From Paenibacillus glycanilyticus (lineage in GTDB: Bacteria > Bacillota > Bacilli > Paenibacillales > Paenibacillaceae), in contig NZ_JAMBNP010000004.1 in the NCBI RefSeq assembly GCF_023715145.1, forward strand, positions 124,001 to 188,000: a stretch of DNA of 64,000 nucleotides. The letters are read 5' to 3'. The notes under the pieces were generated by a model that made no database searches, was not told the DNA's origin, and worked only from the letters and a program-made list of their open reading frames with translations. Shown piece by piece: positions 35,639 to 43,844 of this stretch (its first letter is position 1; the number at the start of each line of letters is the position of its first letter). The translations under genes and the position numbers were made by a program.

Positions 35639-36811
35639 TTAGCCCCTTTGATTTCTTTTCGCATAAAAGCGCTGGAACGAAACGGAATAGATCAACATGT
35701 AAATGACTATTAATGCCGCAAACAAATTGATAATGACCAACGACACATTCAAGTCAAAAAACTGTGTCAGCAAGCCTACGGCAACCGGAGGTACGATAAA
35801 TCCGGAATACGCGCACAAATAAAAAGCGGAGATGACACGAGGTCTTTCTTCCGGCTTCGGCAGCTGGCTTGCAAATGTCAGAGCCGCTTGAAACGTCCAT
35901 CCTGCTCCGAGGCCTTGAATGAATATGCCTGCCCAAAGCAGAAGCAAGCTCGATGTTTCCCCGGAAATAACGATGAACCAGGATCCTGCGGTAAGCGCTA
36001 GGATGCTAATACGCATTCGGGTAACGGGATGACGCGGCCATGGGAAAAACTGCAGCACCGCCCCGCCGCCCAGAAGCAGCAGAATCAATAGTCCGGATAT
36101 CGACAGATTACCGGAATGAAGGACATTTTTAACGAAGGATGGAATAAGCGAGAACACAACTCCGCCTAACGTAAACACGGTGAAGATCGGCAGGCCGATA
36201 AATGACCAGAAAGGAGACTTCATATGCTCTGGAATGCCAAGCGATATCTTATGCTTCGGGGTATTCCGCTCTTCTTGCTTGGGCAGCCATTCCAAGAATA
36301 TCAAGGAAATCAATAACATGATAAGCAGCATCCAGAACGGCAAGCGAAGCGGCTGCACATGCAGGTACTGTACAATCAATCCGGAAATGGCCGGTCCCAA
36401 GCCAAAACCCATGTTCACGGTTACCCTGGATAACTTAAGCGCCTTCCCCGCTTTATCTTTCGCCGTTTGTTTCAGCAGAAAGGCGCTTGCTGTCCCTGTG
36501 AACGCGCCATACGCAATACCTTCCAATATCCTTGATGCATAAAGCATCCAAACGTTGCTGCTGACGATGAATAACAGCGTTGACGCGATAGAGATCCAAA
36601 TACTGTAACGAAGGACTTTCTTTAATCCCCAGCTGCTCCCTCTCGCCCCCACGACTAATAAGGTTGGCAGCAGAAATACGGCATACACGGCAAATAAAAT
36701 CGTAATTTCCAGATTGCTGAGTTTATAATGCTCCCCATAAATAGGGAACAAGGAAGAAACGTAAGTAGCACCGCAAGACATGATGAGCACAACCAGAAGC
36801 ATTCTTCGCAT
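35639..36811 (-). CDS. Major facilitator superfamily transporter
   Basis: Proton-driven exporter or importer of 390 residues with 12 hydrophobic segments and the MFS loop pattern GARGSSWGLKKVLR between helices 2 and 3. The family resembles drug and metabolite efflux pumps, but the substrate is unknown. It lies downstream of, and in the same direction as, the MarR gene at 36957-37406. Both are preceded by the same 15-base sequence, which suggests joint control. Confidence 0.92.
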   Translation of the reverse strand: MRRMLLVVLIMSCGATYVSSLFPIYGEHYKLSNLEITILFAVYAVFLLPTLLVVGARGSSWGLKKVLRYSIWISIASTLLFIVSSNVWMLYASRILEGIAYGAFTGTASAFLLKQTAKDKAGKALKLSRVTVNMGFGLGPAISGLIVQYLHVQPLRLPFWMLLIMLLISLIFLEWLPKQEERNTPKHKISLGIPEHMKSPFWSFIGLPIFTVFTLGGVVFSLIPSFVKNVLHSGNLSISGLLILLLLGGGAVLQFFPWPRHPVTRMRISILALTAGSWFIVISGETSSLLLLWAGIFIQGLGAGWTFQAALTFASQLPKPEERPRVISAFYLCAYSGFIVPPVAVGLLTQFFDLNVSLVIINLFAALIVIYMLIYSVSFQRFYAKRNQRG

Positions 36812-36867
36812 ATTTGTCTCCTTTAACCATTATTTTGTCTTAGTATATCCCCCGCTAAAAGAACAAA

Positions 36868-36890
36868 CAGACTAAATAGTCTTATATGCC
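36868..36890 (-). promoter_or_regulatory. Candidate MarR operator upstream of the MFS gene
   Basis: Contains the small palindrome AGACTA-AA-TAGTCT (36868-36881) running into TAGTCTTATATGCCC (36876-36890). The same 15-mer recurs upstream of the MarR gene (37465-37479) in the same orientation. The minus-strand TATAAG inside it could be a -10. Confidence 0.55.
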
Positions 36891-36956
36891 CGTATTGACC
36901 AAAACAATCGATGATGTCATATCTTCATCCATCGATCATTCAACCTACCAACCGGG

Positions 36957-37406
36957 TTAATGGAAAGAAAAAGATATACCAGCCACGTCGTCCATCATAT
37001 CTCTCATTAACTTCGCATTCTCGGCGCCGAATTGCCTTTCGAACTCTGCCTGCGCCTTAGCCCAGCCGGGTTTTCCGATCTCGAGCCTGCTAAGACCTTC
37101 ATCCGTTATCGAAACAATGCGGGCGCGCCGATCAGTCTCGCTAACCGCAATGCGAACCAGACTATCGCGCTCTAACGGCCGCAGATTATGACCAATTGTA
37201 GCACGGTCCATGGTCATTAATTCGGCAAGCTCCATCATCGTTTTGGGACCTTCGGTTTTTAGATACCCCAAGATGGAGAATTGAGTTGCCCGCAGCCCCG
37301 CTCCTGATTCAGCCAGGCAGGTATCATACAGACGAGTAATATGGCGTTGAGCGCGTCTCAGCTTCGTACAATTGCATACGGCAGGGATATTTATATCTAT
37401 AGCCAT
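36957..37406 (-). CDS. MarR-family transcriptional regulator
   Basis: Winged-helix repressor of 149 residues. The DNA-binding part is MELAELMTMDRATIGHNLRPLERDSLV followed by the wing RRARIVSITDEGL. Four Cys in all, three of them in the first 30 residues (CNC, then TCLAE), might allow redox sensing, but this is speculation. It probably controls itself and the MFS transporter downstream. Confidence 0.92.
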   Translation of the reverse strand: MAIDINIPAVCNCTKLRRAQRHITRLYDTCLAESGAGLRATQFSILGYLKTEGPKTMMELAELMTMDRATIGHNLRPLERDSLVRIAVSETDRRARIVSITDEGLSRLEIGKPGWAKAQAEFERQFGAENAKLMRDMMDDVAGISFSFH

Positions 37407-37464
37407 TATTTTACCTCCATACTTATACCACTGGGATGTATACTCAAAGTTAATAAAATCATTT

Positions 37465-37479
37465 TAGTCTTATATGCCC
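37465..37479 (-). promoter_or_regulatory. Candidate MarR operator upstream of its own gene
   Basis: TAGTCTTATATGCCC, identical to 36876-36890, about 60 bases ahead of the MarR start codon. Confidence 0.55.
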
Positions 37480-37506
37480 TTAATTGCAAGCGGTGAGATC
37501 ACCCAG

Positions 37507-37707
37507 CTAAAATAAGCTGTCGATCATCCAGCTGATTGCAGTGTTTAGATCAAGCGGATGATCGATCACGATACTTGCCCATAACACGAAGCCCATACAA
37601 GAGATAACGGCAAAGGCCCATACCTCTCTGCGGTGCATTTGCAAACGTCGCATGACTATGAAGCCAACAGCCAGGAAGACAATGAATAAGCCCACGAGCG
37701 CAATCAT
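37507..37707 (-). CDS. Small membrane protein of ger locus 2
   Basis: Protein of 66 residues with two membrane segments (about 2-20 and 28-48). It starts by overlapping the end of the permease gene (37704) as ATGA, so it is translationally coupled to it. It is not similar to the small proteins of ger loci 3 and 4. Position suggests an accessory receptor subunit, comparable in idea to GerD- or D-type subunits, but there is no direct evidence. Confidence 0.8.
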   Translation of the reverse strand: MIALVGLFIVFLAVGFIVMRRLQMHRREVWAFAVISCMGFVLWASIVIDHPLDLNTAISWMIDSLF

Positions 37708-38795
37708 GCGGCGCTTTCGCTCCTCTCTTTACGAAACCAAGTGAACAGAAGTAGTAGAACAGGGAAACCAACCCCGAAGGGGACGTAATAAATAAACAAA
37801 TAATCATGGATCCACTCCGCGTTCTCCGTGATATTGGAGAACAGCAAGGAATAAGCGGAGATCACCCATATCAGGGGGATAGCCACAACGGCACGGCTTC
37901 GAATGGAGAATACTTGGCAAATAGCCGTTACCGCAAAATAATAGATGGCGCTTAATTTGACAAATACAACAAGCAGCATGTTGATGGAAATAATGGATTC
38001 CAGATGTTCTATAAAGCTTGAAAACTCCATTTCACGGAAAATCGTATACTCCGGATATAGGAGATGGGACGATCTGTACACCCCCAGAATTCCAATCGCA
38101 AAAAAAACCGACAGCGCAATTTGAATGCCCGCGAACGCCGTTCCGCTAAGAACGGCTGTCTTCAGCCTTGCTTGCACTAATGGGAATATCATCATGCAGG
38201 CTACCGTCTCCAAGAAAGGAAAGCCAAGCGCGTATTTGGTATCCGCAATCGCCTGCCAAACATGAAAATCGCCGGGAATACGGAAGTTTCTCCAATCCCA
38301 TTCGTTTAGCATGACCGTATACGGAATCCAGAAGGACATGAAGATATAAGGTACGATAAATATGCTGACCAGTGCTATCGACCGGATCCCCTTCACCGCC
38401 GCATAGGAGCAGACCATAAGGGCCATAAGGTGAAAAATAGTCGGAGGCGTTCTCGGCATCATCGTAATGTGCATATAATCGCTTATATTTCTCGTCACCC
38501 AAGCAGCTATTTGGAGAAAAAAGACGATATAGCAGACAGAAATGATTCCGCCTACGTATTTGCCAAATACTTTGCCCAATATTTGTACAAGCGACAGACC
38601 CGGATGCTTCCTCGATATGTAAATCCATACCAACCCAATGAGAACTCCAAAAAACGCACTCCAAAGATGAACAATCCACCCATATTGCTTCGCATCTGAG
38701 ATCGTGGCATTTGGCAGCATGATAAAAGTAGTCCCCACGATAAAACAAGTAACGACACAAAACATTTGGAAGGGGCTTAATGAAGTTTGTTCCAA
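37704..38795 (-). CDS. Spore germination permease, GerAB family (B subunit, locus 2)
   Basis: Membrane subunit of about 363 residues with ten hydrophobic segments, beginning with the family pattern LEQTSLSPFQMFCVV. I choose the TTG at 38795, which has AGGAG seven bases upstream and begins ten bases after the C-subunit stop; a longer frame from 38861 would overlap that gene. Third gene of the order A-C-B-small protein on the minus strand. Confidence 0.9.
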   Translation of the reverse strand: MEQTSLSPFQMFCVVTCFIVGTTFIMLPNATISDAKQYGWIVHLWSAFFGVLIGLVWIYISRKHPGLSLVQILGKVFGKYVGGIISVCYIVFFLQIAAWVTRNISDYMHITMMPRTPPTIFHLMALMVCSYAAVKGIRSIALVSIFIVPYIFMSFWIPYTVMLNEWDWRNFRIPGDFHVWQAIADTKYALGFPFLETVACMMIFPLVQARLKTAVLSGTAFAGIQIALSVFFAIGILGVYRSSHLLYPEYTIFREMEFSSFIEHLESIISINMLLVVFVKLSAIYYFAVTAICQVFSIRSRAVVAIPLIWVISAYSLLFSNITENAEWIHDYLFIYYVPFGVGFPVLLLLFTWFRKERSESAA

Positions 38796-38805
38796 CGTAA
38801 TTCTC

Positions 38806-39924
38806 CTATTCGTACGGCGTAATCGTGTTTCCAATATGGTTAAGCGTTGAATGAATCTCAAATTTCACCTTAATGTCTTTCCATCTGTTCCGGCCTTGCT
38901 TCATGTCTCCGATTCCAAGCAAATCCCAGTTCTTCTCCAAAGAGAATTTAACCAATTCATCGCACTTCTCTTTGTAGGTGCTGTTGAAGGCTTGTTCCAT
39001 TTCTCCAATATTCTGTACCGTTAATTTTCGGCTTTGCTCATTGTTTATTATGCCCAATTTCGAGTCCATTCGAATTCGCAGCGTATCTTTTGTTTCCCAA
39101 GTCCGCTTGATTTTAATATCGTTTACTCCCACATCAACCGTTTCGCCGTTTACCTTGAACGATTCTTGCTTGCGCGTGGCATATCCATTCAAGACGTAAT
39201 AACCGTTTTTAATCTCATCGTTTACTTTCCCAACCATCTTAGCTTGAATAAATACGGCTCCCCCAGTTAATTTCAGGTTTTGCTTCGTCGCATTTATATC
39301 TTCCAATCGATCCGAAACGGATGCGGAACCCTCGCCAATATATTGAACCATGGGTATAATGGTTGGTCTGCTGAATGGAACTCCTTCTACAATGTCCTTA
39401 ATTCTTGTCGGCAGTTTGTTTATGCCGAATCTTCTAGCGTGCCAATCCATCAACAAGCGGATGTTTCTGCCGGGAACCCTGTCTATTAAGGTGAAAGTAT
39501 TGATGATCTGGGAAACGGGATCCTCCGATACAACGGCATATACATTCGTTCGGCGCTCTTTATAATTTTCCAGATAATTGATCATTTTTAATAAGCCAGC
39601 TTTGGCCGTGCGCTCCGATATGACATAACATTGCAGATGGGATGTATACAAATTTCTGGACATAACAGCGCCCGTATGTTCGAACATGCGCCCCATGGAA
39701 GGCGATTTAACCTCAAACGTATATACCGCGGCTTTGGTTGGGCCAGACCTTCGGGCTTCAATGCTGGGCGGATTAAGAACCTGATAATAGGCATGGAACA
39801 TCCCGTTATCGTCCCGATCTACAGCGATCATGTCGACGATAGCCAGCTGGTTAATTTCCTTCATGTCCCAGCACCCGGAGCAAAGCGTCAACATGAGTAA
39901 AATAAAAGTTAGTTTCTTTATCAT
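38806..39924 (-). CDS. Spore germination lipoprotein, Ger(x)C family (locus 2)
   Basis: C subunit of 372 residues. The signal peptide ends with the lipobox CSGC (Cys-18), followed by the family start WDMKEINQLAIVDMIAVD. Later family features include RTAKAGLLKMINYLE and the helical end KEKCDELVKFSLEKNWDLLGIG. It lies ten bases after the A-subunit gene, in the same operon. Confidence 0.92.
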   Translation of the reverse strand: MIKKLTFILLMLTLCSGCWDMKEINQLAIVDMIAVDRDDNGMFHAYYQVLNPPSIEARRSGPTKAAVYTFEVKSPSMGRMFEHTGAVMSRNLYTSHLQCYVISERTAKAGLLKMINYLENYKERRTNVYAVVSEDPVSQIINTFTLIDRVPGRNIRLLMDWHARRFGINKLPTRIKDIVEGVPFSRPTIIPMVQYIGEGSASVSDRLEDINATKQNLKLTGGAVFIQAKMVGKVNDEIKNGYYVLNGYATRKQESFKVNGETVDVGVNDIKIKRTWETKDTLRIRMDSKLGIINNEQSRKLTVQNIGEMEQAFNSTYKEKCDELVKFSLEKNWDLLGIGDMKQGRNRWKDIKVKFEIHSTLNHIGNTITPYE

Positions 39925-39934
39925 ATCGAATCTC

Positions 39935-41353
39935 CTAACCCTTATTTCGCTGCCGGTTCATCAATGGCCGGTTAATGCGGATAAAGGTGTCCCTCCAATT
40001 CGCAAGCCTTAGCGGCGCAAGCGGAGCGAAGAAAGGAACACCCATGGAGCGAAGCGAAACCAAATGAATCAATAACACGAACACACCGCACATGACGCCA
40101 AAAAAACCTAATATGCCCGCTAATAACATAAATACAAATTGAATGAGACGTTGCGCAATGCCAAATCCGTAATTCGGAGCGACAAAATTAGCGATCGCGG
40201 TCAACGATACGACGATAACCATGGCCGCCGACACAATCCCTGCTTCTACCGCTGCTTGGCCCAGCACCAAGGCTCCAACAATGGATATGGCTTGACCGGA
40301 TATCCGCGGCATTCGCAGTCCGGCTTCCCGAAGGACCTCAAAAATAACCATCATGCCGAAAGCTTCTACTACCCCCGGGAAGGGTACTCCTTCTCGCTGC
40401 GAAGCGAGGTTTGCAAGCATGGAAGACGGCAGCATCTCCTGATGATAGCTGGCAATGGATATGTATAAGGAAGGAGTAAATACGGAAATCAAGAATGCCA
40501 GCATGCGAAGCCAGCGCAATAACGTAGCAATATCAGATCGTTGGTAATAGTCCTCGGACGTAGAAAACGATTGAAAAAACGTAATTGGACCCGCCAATAC
40601 GTTAGGCGTACCGTCCGTAATGACAGCTGCTTGACCTTCAAGCAATTTGGCAACGATAGCATCCGGTCTTTCCGAAGACATGAACTGGGGAAAAGGCGTT
40701 AAAGTCTTGTCTTGGATAAATTCTTCAATATACGCGCTCTCGAGAATGCTGTCGGTGTCAATGGCTTTTAATCTATTGCGGAATTCGTTTATCAAATCCG
40801 GATCCGCGATTCCCTTCATGAACAACAAGCTAACGGACGTATTGCTCTCCGTTCCGATAATCATTTCTTCAATGACCAATTTCTCACTCTTTAAGCGTTT
40901 GCGGATAAGCGAAATATTACGTTGGCAGTCCTCCACAAAGCCTTCGCGCGGACCTCGGACGACGGATTCTGTTTCAGGCTCCGCTATGTTGCGCTGCTCT
41001 TGTTTGCGGACATTAATGGATACGGCGCTTTGACCGGGAGGGACAATAAGGCATTGCCCTTCTAATATCTCCTTAATGCATGAATCTACCCCTATCACTT
41101 CTTTGACTTCCGCTTGTTTAAAAGCCGACATCAACCAATGAAGGGGATTCATGCCGTCCACCAGAGGGGTATGTGGCGTTATGATGCCGGATATGATCAA
41201 TTCATCCACGAGCTTCTGATCCGTAATCGTGCACAAATAAATGCAGGTTAGCTCGACATGGTCTTGAACGATATAGGACTTTACGACAAGATCAGGCGAA
41301 TCGTGCAGTCTATTTCGAATGAGTGGCGATATATTTTGGTTTTGCTGCTCCAT
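39935..41353 (-). CDS. Spore germination protein, GerA family (A subunit, locus 2)
   Basis: A subunit of about 472 residues with the signature EPETESVVRGPREGFVED, the EEFIQDKTLTPFPQF phrase and C-terminal membrane segments. I choose the ATG at 41353, which has GGGGGAG upstream. An in-frame start at 41533 would run through the terminator at 41418-41446 and give a non-family N-terminus. First gene of the operon. Confidence 0.92.
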   Translation of the reverse strand: MEQQNQNISPLIRNRLHDSPDLVVKSYIVQDHVELTCIYLCTITDQKLVDELIISGIITPHTPLVDGMNPLHWLMSAFKQAEVKEVIGVDSCIKEILEGQCLIVPPGQSAVSINVRKQEQRNIAEPETESVVRGPREGFVEDCQRNISLIRKRLKSEKLVIEEMIIGTESNTSVSLLFMKGIADPDLINEFRNRLKAIDTDSILESAYIEEFIQDKTLTPFPQFMSSERPDAIVAKLLEGQAAVITDGTPNVLAGPITFFQSFSTSEDYYQRSDIATLLRWLRMLAFLISVFTPSLYISIASYHQEMLPSSMLANLASQREGVPFPGVVEAFGMMVIFEVLREAGLRMPRISGQAISIVGALVLGQAAVEAGIVSAAMVIVVSLTAIANFVAPNYGFGIAQRLIQFVFMLLAGILGFFGVMCGVFVLLIHLVSLRSMGVPFFAPLAPLRLANWRDTFIRINRPLMNRQRNKG

Positions 41354-41417
41354 CCGGAACTCCCCCCTTTTTTCCAGAGGATTCCCTAGCGCCATGACTA
41401 ATATTCTGGCATAAAAA

Positions 41418-41446
41418 AAGGAGCCCGACAGAAATCGGGACTCCTT
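41418..41446 (-). terminator. Terminator downstream of the NmrA remnant
   Basis: Interrupted stem AAGGAGCCCGA/TCGGGACTCCTT followed on the minus strand by a run of seven T. Its lower arm begins eight bases past the TAA that ends the remnant. Confidence 0.85.
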
Positions 41447-41453
41447 GATATTC

Positions 41454-41801
41454 TTATACTCGAACGGCGACTTTTTTGAGCCAGTCCTCATAACGTGCCG
41501 CGCTGATGCGTGCCGAGCCGTCAATTGGGACAAGGGACGATTCCTTCACATGAACACCGAAGTAAGGAGCTGCCTCGTCCGTTACTACCTGACGGGTATC
41601 TTGAGTTGCTCTAAGGTATTGACGAACAAATTCATCGAGACCCAATTTATCTGGCCCCGCAATATCCGCGAAAGTATCCGCTCTCCAGCATACCGTCTGT
41701 CCCGACAACCGACAATGCAACGTGATGCTTCACTCCCGCGCTTCTTCGGCAGCAAGGAGATTGCGGGTGGAGGATTCAATGAATTTTCTAAGGTGTATGA
41801 A
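41454..41801 (-). pseudogene. Decayed NmrA-like NAD(P)-binding oxidoreductase gene
   Basis: Three pieces of one family protein lie in different frames on the minus strand. FIESSTRNLLAAEEA (ending near 41746) is followed in another frame by VKHHVALSVVGTDGMLESGYFR (to about 41684), and then in a third step by the intact C-terminal part IAGPDKLGLDEFVRQYL to KKVAVRV* at 41454. The N-terminal Rossmann region, about 100 residues, is missing, and there is a second deletion between the last two pieces. Full relatives have about 250 residues. The AhpD-like gene ends right where the remnant begins, which matches the common AhpD-NmrA pairing. Confidence 0.75.
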
Positions 41802-42281
41802 TTAGTTCAAACCGGCTTTGGACAATCCAAAAGCAGCATCAGCGGAGCCCGGTACCTGTTTGAAGGCTACATTGATTCGGTTCCAAGCATTAATCGCCAT
41901 AACCGAGAAAGTCAGGTCGGAAATTTCTTTCTCCGTGAAGTATTCGCGAACGCGGTTATAAACGTCGTCCGGCACACCATGCGCGGGCAGGTTGGTCAGA
42001 ATCTCCGTCCAAGCCAGCGCAGCGCGTTCACGCGGTTCAAACAGGGTGGATTCTCTCCAAATCGAAGTATGATAGAGACGAAGCTCGGTTTCTCCATTGA
42101 TCTTTGCCTGCTTCACATGCATATCCAGACAGAAGCCGCAGCCATTCATTTGCGAAGCTCTGATATGAACAAGATCAAGGATCTTCTCTTCAATGGAGCT
42201 GCCTTTCTCGGCGTTGCTGAATTCCATCATTTTCTTGAAAAGCTCTGGCGATTGCTGCATATAATTTAAACGTTGTGTCAT
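41802..42281 (-). CDS. Carboxymuconolactone decarboxylase / AhpD-like protein
   Basis: Protein of 159 residues with the AhpD-type redox motif CGFCLDMH (Cys-48, Cys-51, His-55), predicted to act as a peroxidase-like disulfide protein or to be linked to alkyl hydroperoxide defence. The ATG at 42281 has GAGGAGG at the right distance; an upstream in-frame ATG (42311) lacks it. It stands directly ahead of the NmrA remnant, with which it probably once formed an operon. Confidence 0.9.
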   Translation of the reverse strand: MTQRLNYMQQSPELFKKMMEFSNAEKGSSIEEKILDLVHIRASQMNGCGFCLDMHVKQAKINGETELRLYHTSIWRESTLFEPRERAALAWTEILTNLPAHGVPDDVYNRVREYFTEKEISDLTFSVMAINAWNRINVAFKQVPGSADAAFGLSKAGLN

Positions 42282-42363
42282 TTGTAATTCCTCCTCGTTT
42301 TTGTTTGACACTATAAAGACAATCGACGATCTTTATTTGTGACATAGATTACAGAAAAAATTT

Positions 42364-43110
42364 TTAGGTAACCATTAACCCGCCATCGACCCCAATCACT
42401 TGGCCGGTAACCCAGCTCATCTCCGGGTTAGCAAGGCTCACCATCCAAGCCGCCACATCGTTTGGTTCGCCGCGGCGGCCAAGCGGAATGCTTTGACGTT
42501 CATGTTCCTTGACGGCATCGATTTGCTCGGGAGTTAGACCCATGCGATCGCGAAGGAAGGCAGTCTCAACCGGTCCGGAAGCAATGGCGTTCACGCGGAT
42601 CCCTTTTGGAGCGAGCTCCAATGCCCAGCTGCGCGTCATATACTCGATTGCCGCTTTACTCGACCCATAGAGCGAGAGGTTGGCCCCCGCCTTGCTGCCA
42701 TAGGTGCTCGACATATTGATGATAAGTCCCTTCGTCTTCTCAAGATGAGGGATTGCAGCAGCGGCAAGCAGCGTTGGGCCAGTGACATTTACTGTGAAGA
42801 TATCCAAGATGGACTGGGCATTCACATCTTCGAGAGGCATGATGGCGCCGGCACCCGCATTGTTAACGATGATATCGATTCGACCCCATTGCTTCATTGC
42901 GGCTTCAACGGTAAGAGCTGCCGATTCCGGATTACCTGCATCAGCGACAAAGCCCTTAATGGACGGATGATTTGCCGTTATTTCTTCCAGAACCTCCATC
43001 CGACGTCCCGTAATGAGCACGTTAGCCCCTTTTGCCGCAAACATCCTTGCGGCGGCGAGTCCGATACCGGAACCCCCGCCTGTAATAATGACAACCTTAT
43101 TGTTTAACAT
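42364..43110 (-). CDS. Short-chain dehydrogenase/reductase
   Basis: Classical SDR of 248 residues. It has the cofactor motif TGGGSGIG at 10-17, NNAG at 83-86, catalytic Ser near 135 and Tyr-148/Lys-152 in YGSSK. GRR after the second strand (near 36) suggests a preference for NADP. The substrate is unknown. It follows the MarR gene at 43206 in the same direction, and the two share the sequence GATTAACT upstream, so it is a likely MarR target. Confidence 0.92.
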   Translation of the reverse strand: MLNNKVVIITGGGSGIGLAAARMFAAKGANVLITGRRMEVLEEITANHPSIKGFVADAGNPESAALTVEAAMKQWGRIDIIVNNAGAGAIMPLEDVNAQSILDIFTVNVTGPTLLAAAAIPHLEKTKGLIINMSSTYGSKAGANLSLYGSSKAAIEYMTRSWALELAPKGIRVNAIASGPVETAFLRDRMGLTPEQIDAVKEHERQSIPLGRRGEPNDVAAWMVSLANPEMSWVTGQVIGVDGGLMVT

Positions 43111-43155
43111 GAGTTTAGTCTCCCGTCTCGTTTGTTTAATTACTAATAATTAATT

Positions 43156-43163
43156 GATTAACT
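43156..43163. promoter_or_regulatory. GATTAACT motif upstream of the SDR gene
   Basis: One copy of the 8-mer found twice in tandem ahead of the MarR gene (43665-43680), here within an AT-rich stretch of inverted ATTAAT-type sequence 46 bases before the SDR start. Confidence 0.4.
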
Positions 43164-43205
43164 ATTAGGCAGAAACCGCCCTGTTTCCAGGCGGCCAAGA
43201 AGTAT

Positions 43206-43601
43206 TTAGAATAATTGATTCAGCAATTGTTTCAATAACGTTTGATTCTCAGGTGTAAGCTTACCGCCGATATGCTCGGCAATGGTTTGTTCGTATACAG
43301 GCCATACTGCGGTAATCAGCTCATCGCCTTCCGCGGTTAAACGAACAAGAATTCTTCTTCTGTTAGCGGGGTCGAAATCTCTTTGGATCCTTCCCGCCTT
43401 CTCCAAGGCATTTAATAAATTGCTTATGTTTGCCCTTGTCACGGAGAGGTCATCGCTGAGCTCGGACGGGAGCATGGGCCTGCCGCCTTGCTTAAGGGCC
43501 ACCAATAAGCACCAACGGCCAAGCGTTAAATCGAATCCCCCCAGCTTCTCCTCCAGCTTCTGAACCAAATGGTGACTGGTTTTGTAAATCGTGAGAAACA
43601 C
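43206..43601 (-). CDS. MarR-family transcriptional regulator
   Basis: Winged-helix repressor (LPSELSDDLSVTRANISNLLNALEKAGRI, then wing RRRILVRLTAEG). The first conventional start in frame is the GTG at 43601 (131 residues), but it has no ribosome site. A perfect AAGGAGG lies further upstream, eight bases before an ATA at 43646. From that ATA the frame is open and adds IEKWDPFKQAILPID, which looks like the normal N-terminus of this family, so the true start may be a rare ATA codon. It probably represses itself and the SDR gene downstream. Confidence 0.9.
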   Translation of the reverse strand: MFLTIYKTSHHLVQKLEEKLGGFDLTLGRWCLLVALKQGGRPMLPSELSDDLSVTRANISNLLNALEKAGRIQRDFDPANRRRILVRLTAEGDELITAVWPVYEQTIAEHIGGKLTPENQTLLKQLLNQLF

Positions 43602-43664
43602 ATCAATCGGAAGAATCGCTTGTTTGAACGGATCCCATTTCTCTATACGTATAACCTCCTTAAT

Positions 43665-43680
43665 GATTAACTGATTAACT
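43665..43680. promoter_or_regulatory. Tandem GATTAACT repeat upstream of the MarR gene
   Basis: GATTAACT occurs twice head to tail, directly ahead of the AAGGAGG site. Together with the copy at 43156-43163 it may be the MarR operator. Confidence 0.4.
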
Positions 43681-43844
43681 GTTTGCGAATTAACAATACT
43701 GCGTTATAAACAAAAAGTCAAGCTGACAGATCCATTCTGAACTCCTCCCTCCGTAAATGCTATTCGTTCTAGCCGAGAATCGTATAAATAGATAACGTGA
43801 CGTCAATACTTGGAACACCTTTGCTAGGAAATGGAGAACTCGGA

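Noticed and set aside
41354-41533. Sixty-codon N-terminal extension of the locus 2 GerA protein
   Set aside because: It would read through a strong terminator and has no family resemblance, while the ATG at 41353 has a good ribosome site.
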